Part shown: piece by piece, positions 41,778 to 42,328 of the stretch
Numbering within the stretch: position 1 is the first letter of the stretch
Layout of the letters: each line of letters begins with the position of its first letter
Assembly: GCF_049671045.1 (NCBI RefSeq)
Contig: NZ_JBATUH010000123.1
Span: 1 to 42,328, forward strand
Length of the DNA: 42,328 nucleotides
DNA from: Parvibaculum sp049671045
Lineage (GTDB): Bacteria > Pseudomonadota > Alphaproteobacteria > Parvibaculales > Parvibaculaceae
Direction: 5' to 3'
The notes under the pieces: generated by a model
What the model was told of the DNA's origin: nothing
What the model saw: only the letters and a program-made list of their open reading frames with translations
Database searches by the model: none
Position numbers and translations under genes: made by a program

Positions 41778-41892
41778 AGAACGCCCGGGGCGCTTTCAGA
41801 AGCATTCTTTCAATGGGAAATCATGTTCGGTATAAGGCGGAGTGAGGTCGTAAATCTTCGAGAACCACGCCGCCACAGCCGGGATTGTGAAG

Positions 41893-42328
41893 ATGTCCAA
41901 CGACACGAAAATCGTCGCGTTTCAGGGCCGCATCGTCATGGTCGGCTTCGGCAGCATCGGGCAGGGCACGCTGCCGCTGATCCTGCGTCATGTCGACATC
42001 GCGCCATCCCGGATCACGATCCTCACGGCGGACGCGAGCGGACGCGCCGAGGCGGAGGCGCTTGGCGTTCGCTTCATGGTGAACCCTCTGACGAGGGAGA
42101 ATTACGCGGACATCCTCGCCCCCCTGGTCGGCGAAGGCGATTTCCTTCTCAACCTTTCGGTCGAAGTGTCGAGCCTCGCCCTGGTCGAATTCTGCCATCG
42201 CCGCGGCGCGCTCTATCTCGATACCTGCATCGAGCCATGGCCGGGCCGTTACACGGACACTTCGATTGCGCCGTCGCTGCGCTCGAACTATGCGTTGCGC
42301 GAGGAGGCGCTGGCGCTCCGTGCCAAAT
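41893..42328 (+). CDS. hss: Homospermidine synthase, N-terminal part (runs off the window)
   Basis: The first 145 codons of a gene that continues past the end. The translation begins MSNDTKIVAFQGRIVMVGF and has a Rossmann NAD turn GFGSIGQGT (from Gly18). Then come RITILTADASGRAEAEALGV, NPLTRENYADIL, and the strong family marker ALYLDTCIEPWPGRYTD. Homospermidine synthase joins putrescine units (or spermidine and putrescine) using NAD; the full protein is about 470-480 residues. Only the ATG start is visible; the ribosome binding site is weak, and a GTG two codons earlier is an alternative. It diverges from hpf. It complements the polyamine uptake genes at the other end. Confidence 0.88.
   Translation, partial: MSNDTKIVAFQGRIVMVGFGSIGQGTLPLILRHVDIAPSRITILTADASGRAEAEALGVRFMVNPLTRENYADILAPLVGEGDFLLNLSVEVSSLALVEFCHRRGALYLDTCIEPWPGRYTDTSIAPSLRSNYALREEALALRAK

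Noticed and set aside
41821..42198. A 125-codon minus-strand frame at the right edge
   Set aside because: It lies opposite the homospermidine synthase start, which carries a clear Rossmann motif and family signature.

Overview
The window is about 42 kb of GC-rich DNA (roughly 63% by eye, not computed). It reads as a chromosomal segment of an alphaproteobacterium, most likely from the Hyphomicrobiales/Parvibaculum neighbourhood. The basis is the gene content: a homospermidine synthase start, a PAS_5-type protein, DUF3775 and ChaB proteins, a COG3687 hydrolase, FNR/FixK-type boxes, and many SDR and acyl-CoA genes. Genes are tightly packed. I see no rRNA, tRNA, CRISPR array, insertion sequence or phage gene. 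The species call is a guess.

Left part (1-10567). After 0.7 kb with no convincing gene comes a polyamine ABC transporter operon (binding protein, two permeases, no ATPase). It is followed by an amidase, a COG3687 di-iron-like protein (minus strand), a YaiI-type protein, an orphan ModA with a hotdog thioesterase (minus strand), an SDR lacking the catalytic Tyr plus a DsbA-like isomerase, and an HSL-type esterase.

Catabolic cluster (10589-16280). A TetR-type regulator diverges from five co-directional genes: SDR, ACAD10/11-like acyl-CoA dehydrogenase, SDR, zinc alcohol dehydrogenase and an APH-fold kinase. Kinase plus this dehydrogenase is the pair fused in animal ACAD10/ACAD11 and paired in the levulinate (lva) pathway. 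I infer a pathway for 4-hydroxy acids or a related hydroxyacyl substrate, ending at a strong hairpin.

Envelope and central metabolism (16488-29774). A 2007-residue alpha-2-macroglobulin with its CxEQ thioester is followed directly by PbpC. Then come an acetyl-CoA hydrolase/transferase (minus), a beta-CASP metallo-hydrolase with a PfkB kinase (plus), and a small PAS_5 protein (minus).

Low-oxygen-type island (29836-41777, all minus strand). Two consecutive operons each start about 60 nt downstream of a perfect TTGA-N6-TCAA box. The first is hpf-like, alcohol dehydrogenase, ftsH, DUF3775, chaB. The second is ppsA, an SbmA/YddA-like ABC protein with a broken nucleotide-binding domain, GH1 and GH2. 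Together they suggest a survival programme: ribosome hibernation, proteolysis, redox balance, gluconeogenesis and mobilisation of a glycosidic compound. A homospermidine synthase gene begins divergently at 41893 and runs off the end, so polyamine functions lie at both ends of the window.

The best candidates for something undescribed are the ppsA/pseudo-ABC/GH1/GH2 operon, the FNR-box island as a whole, and the split ACAD10/11-type cluster.
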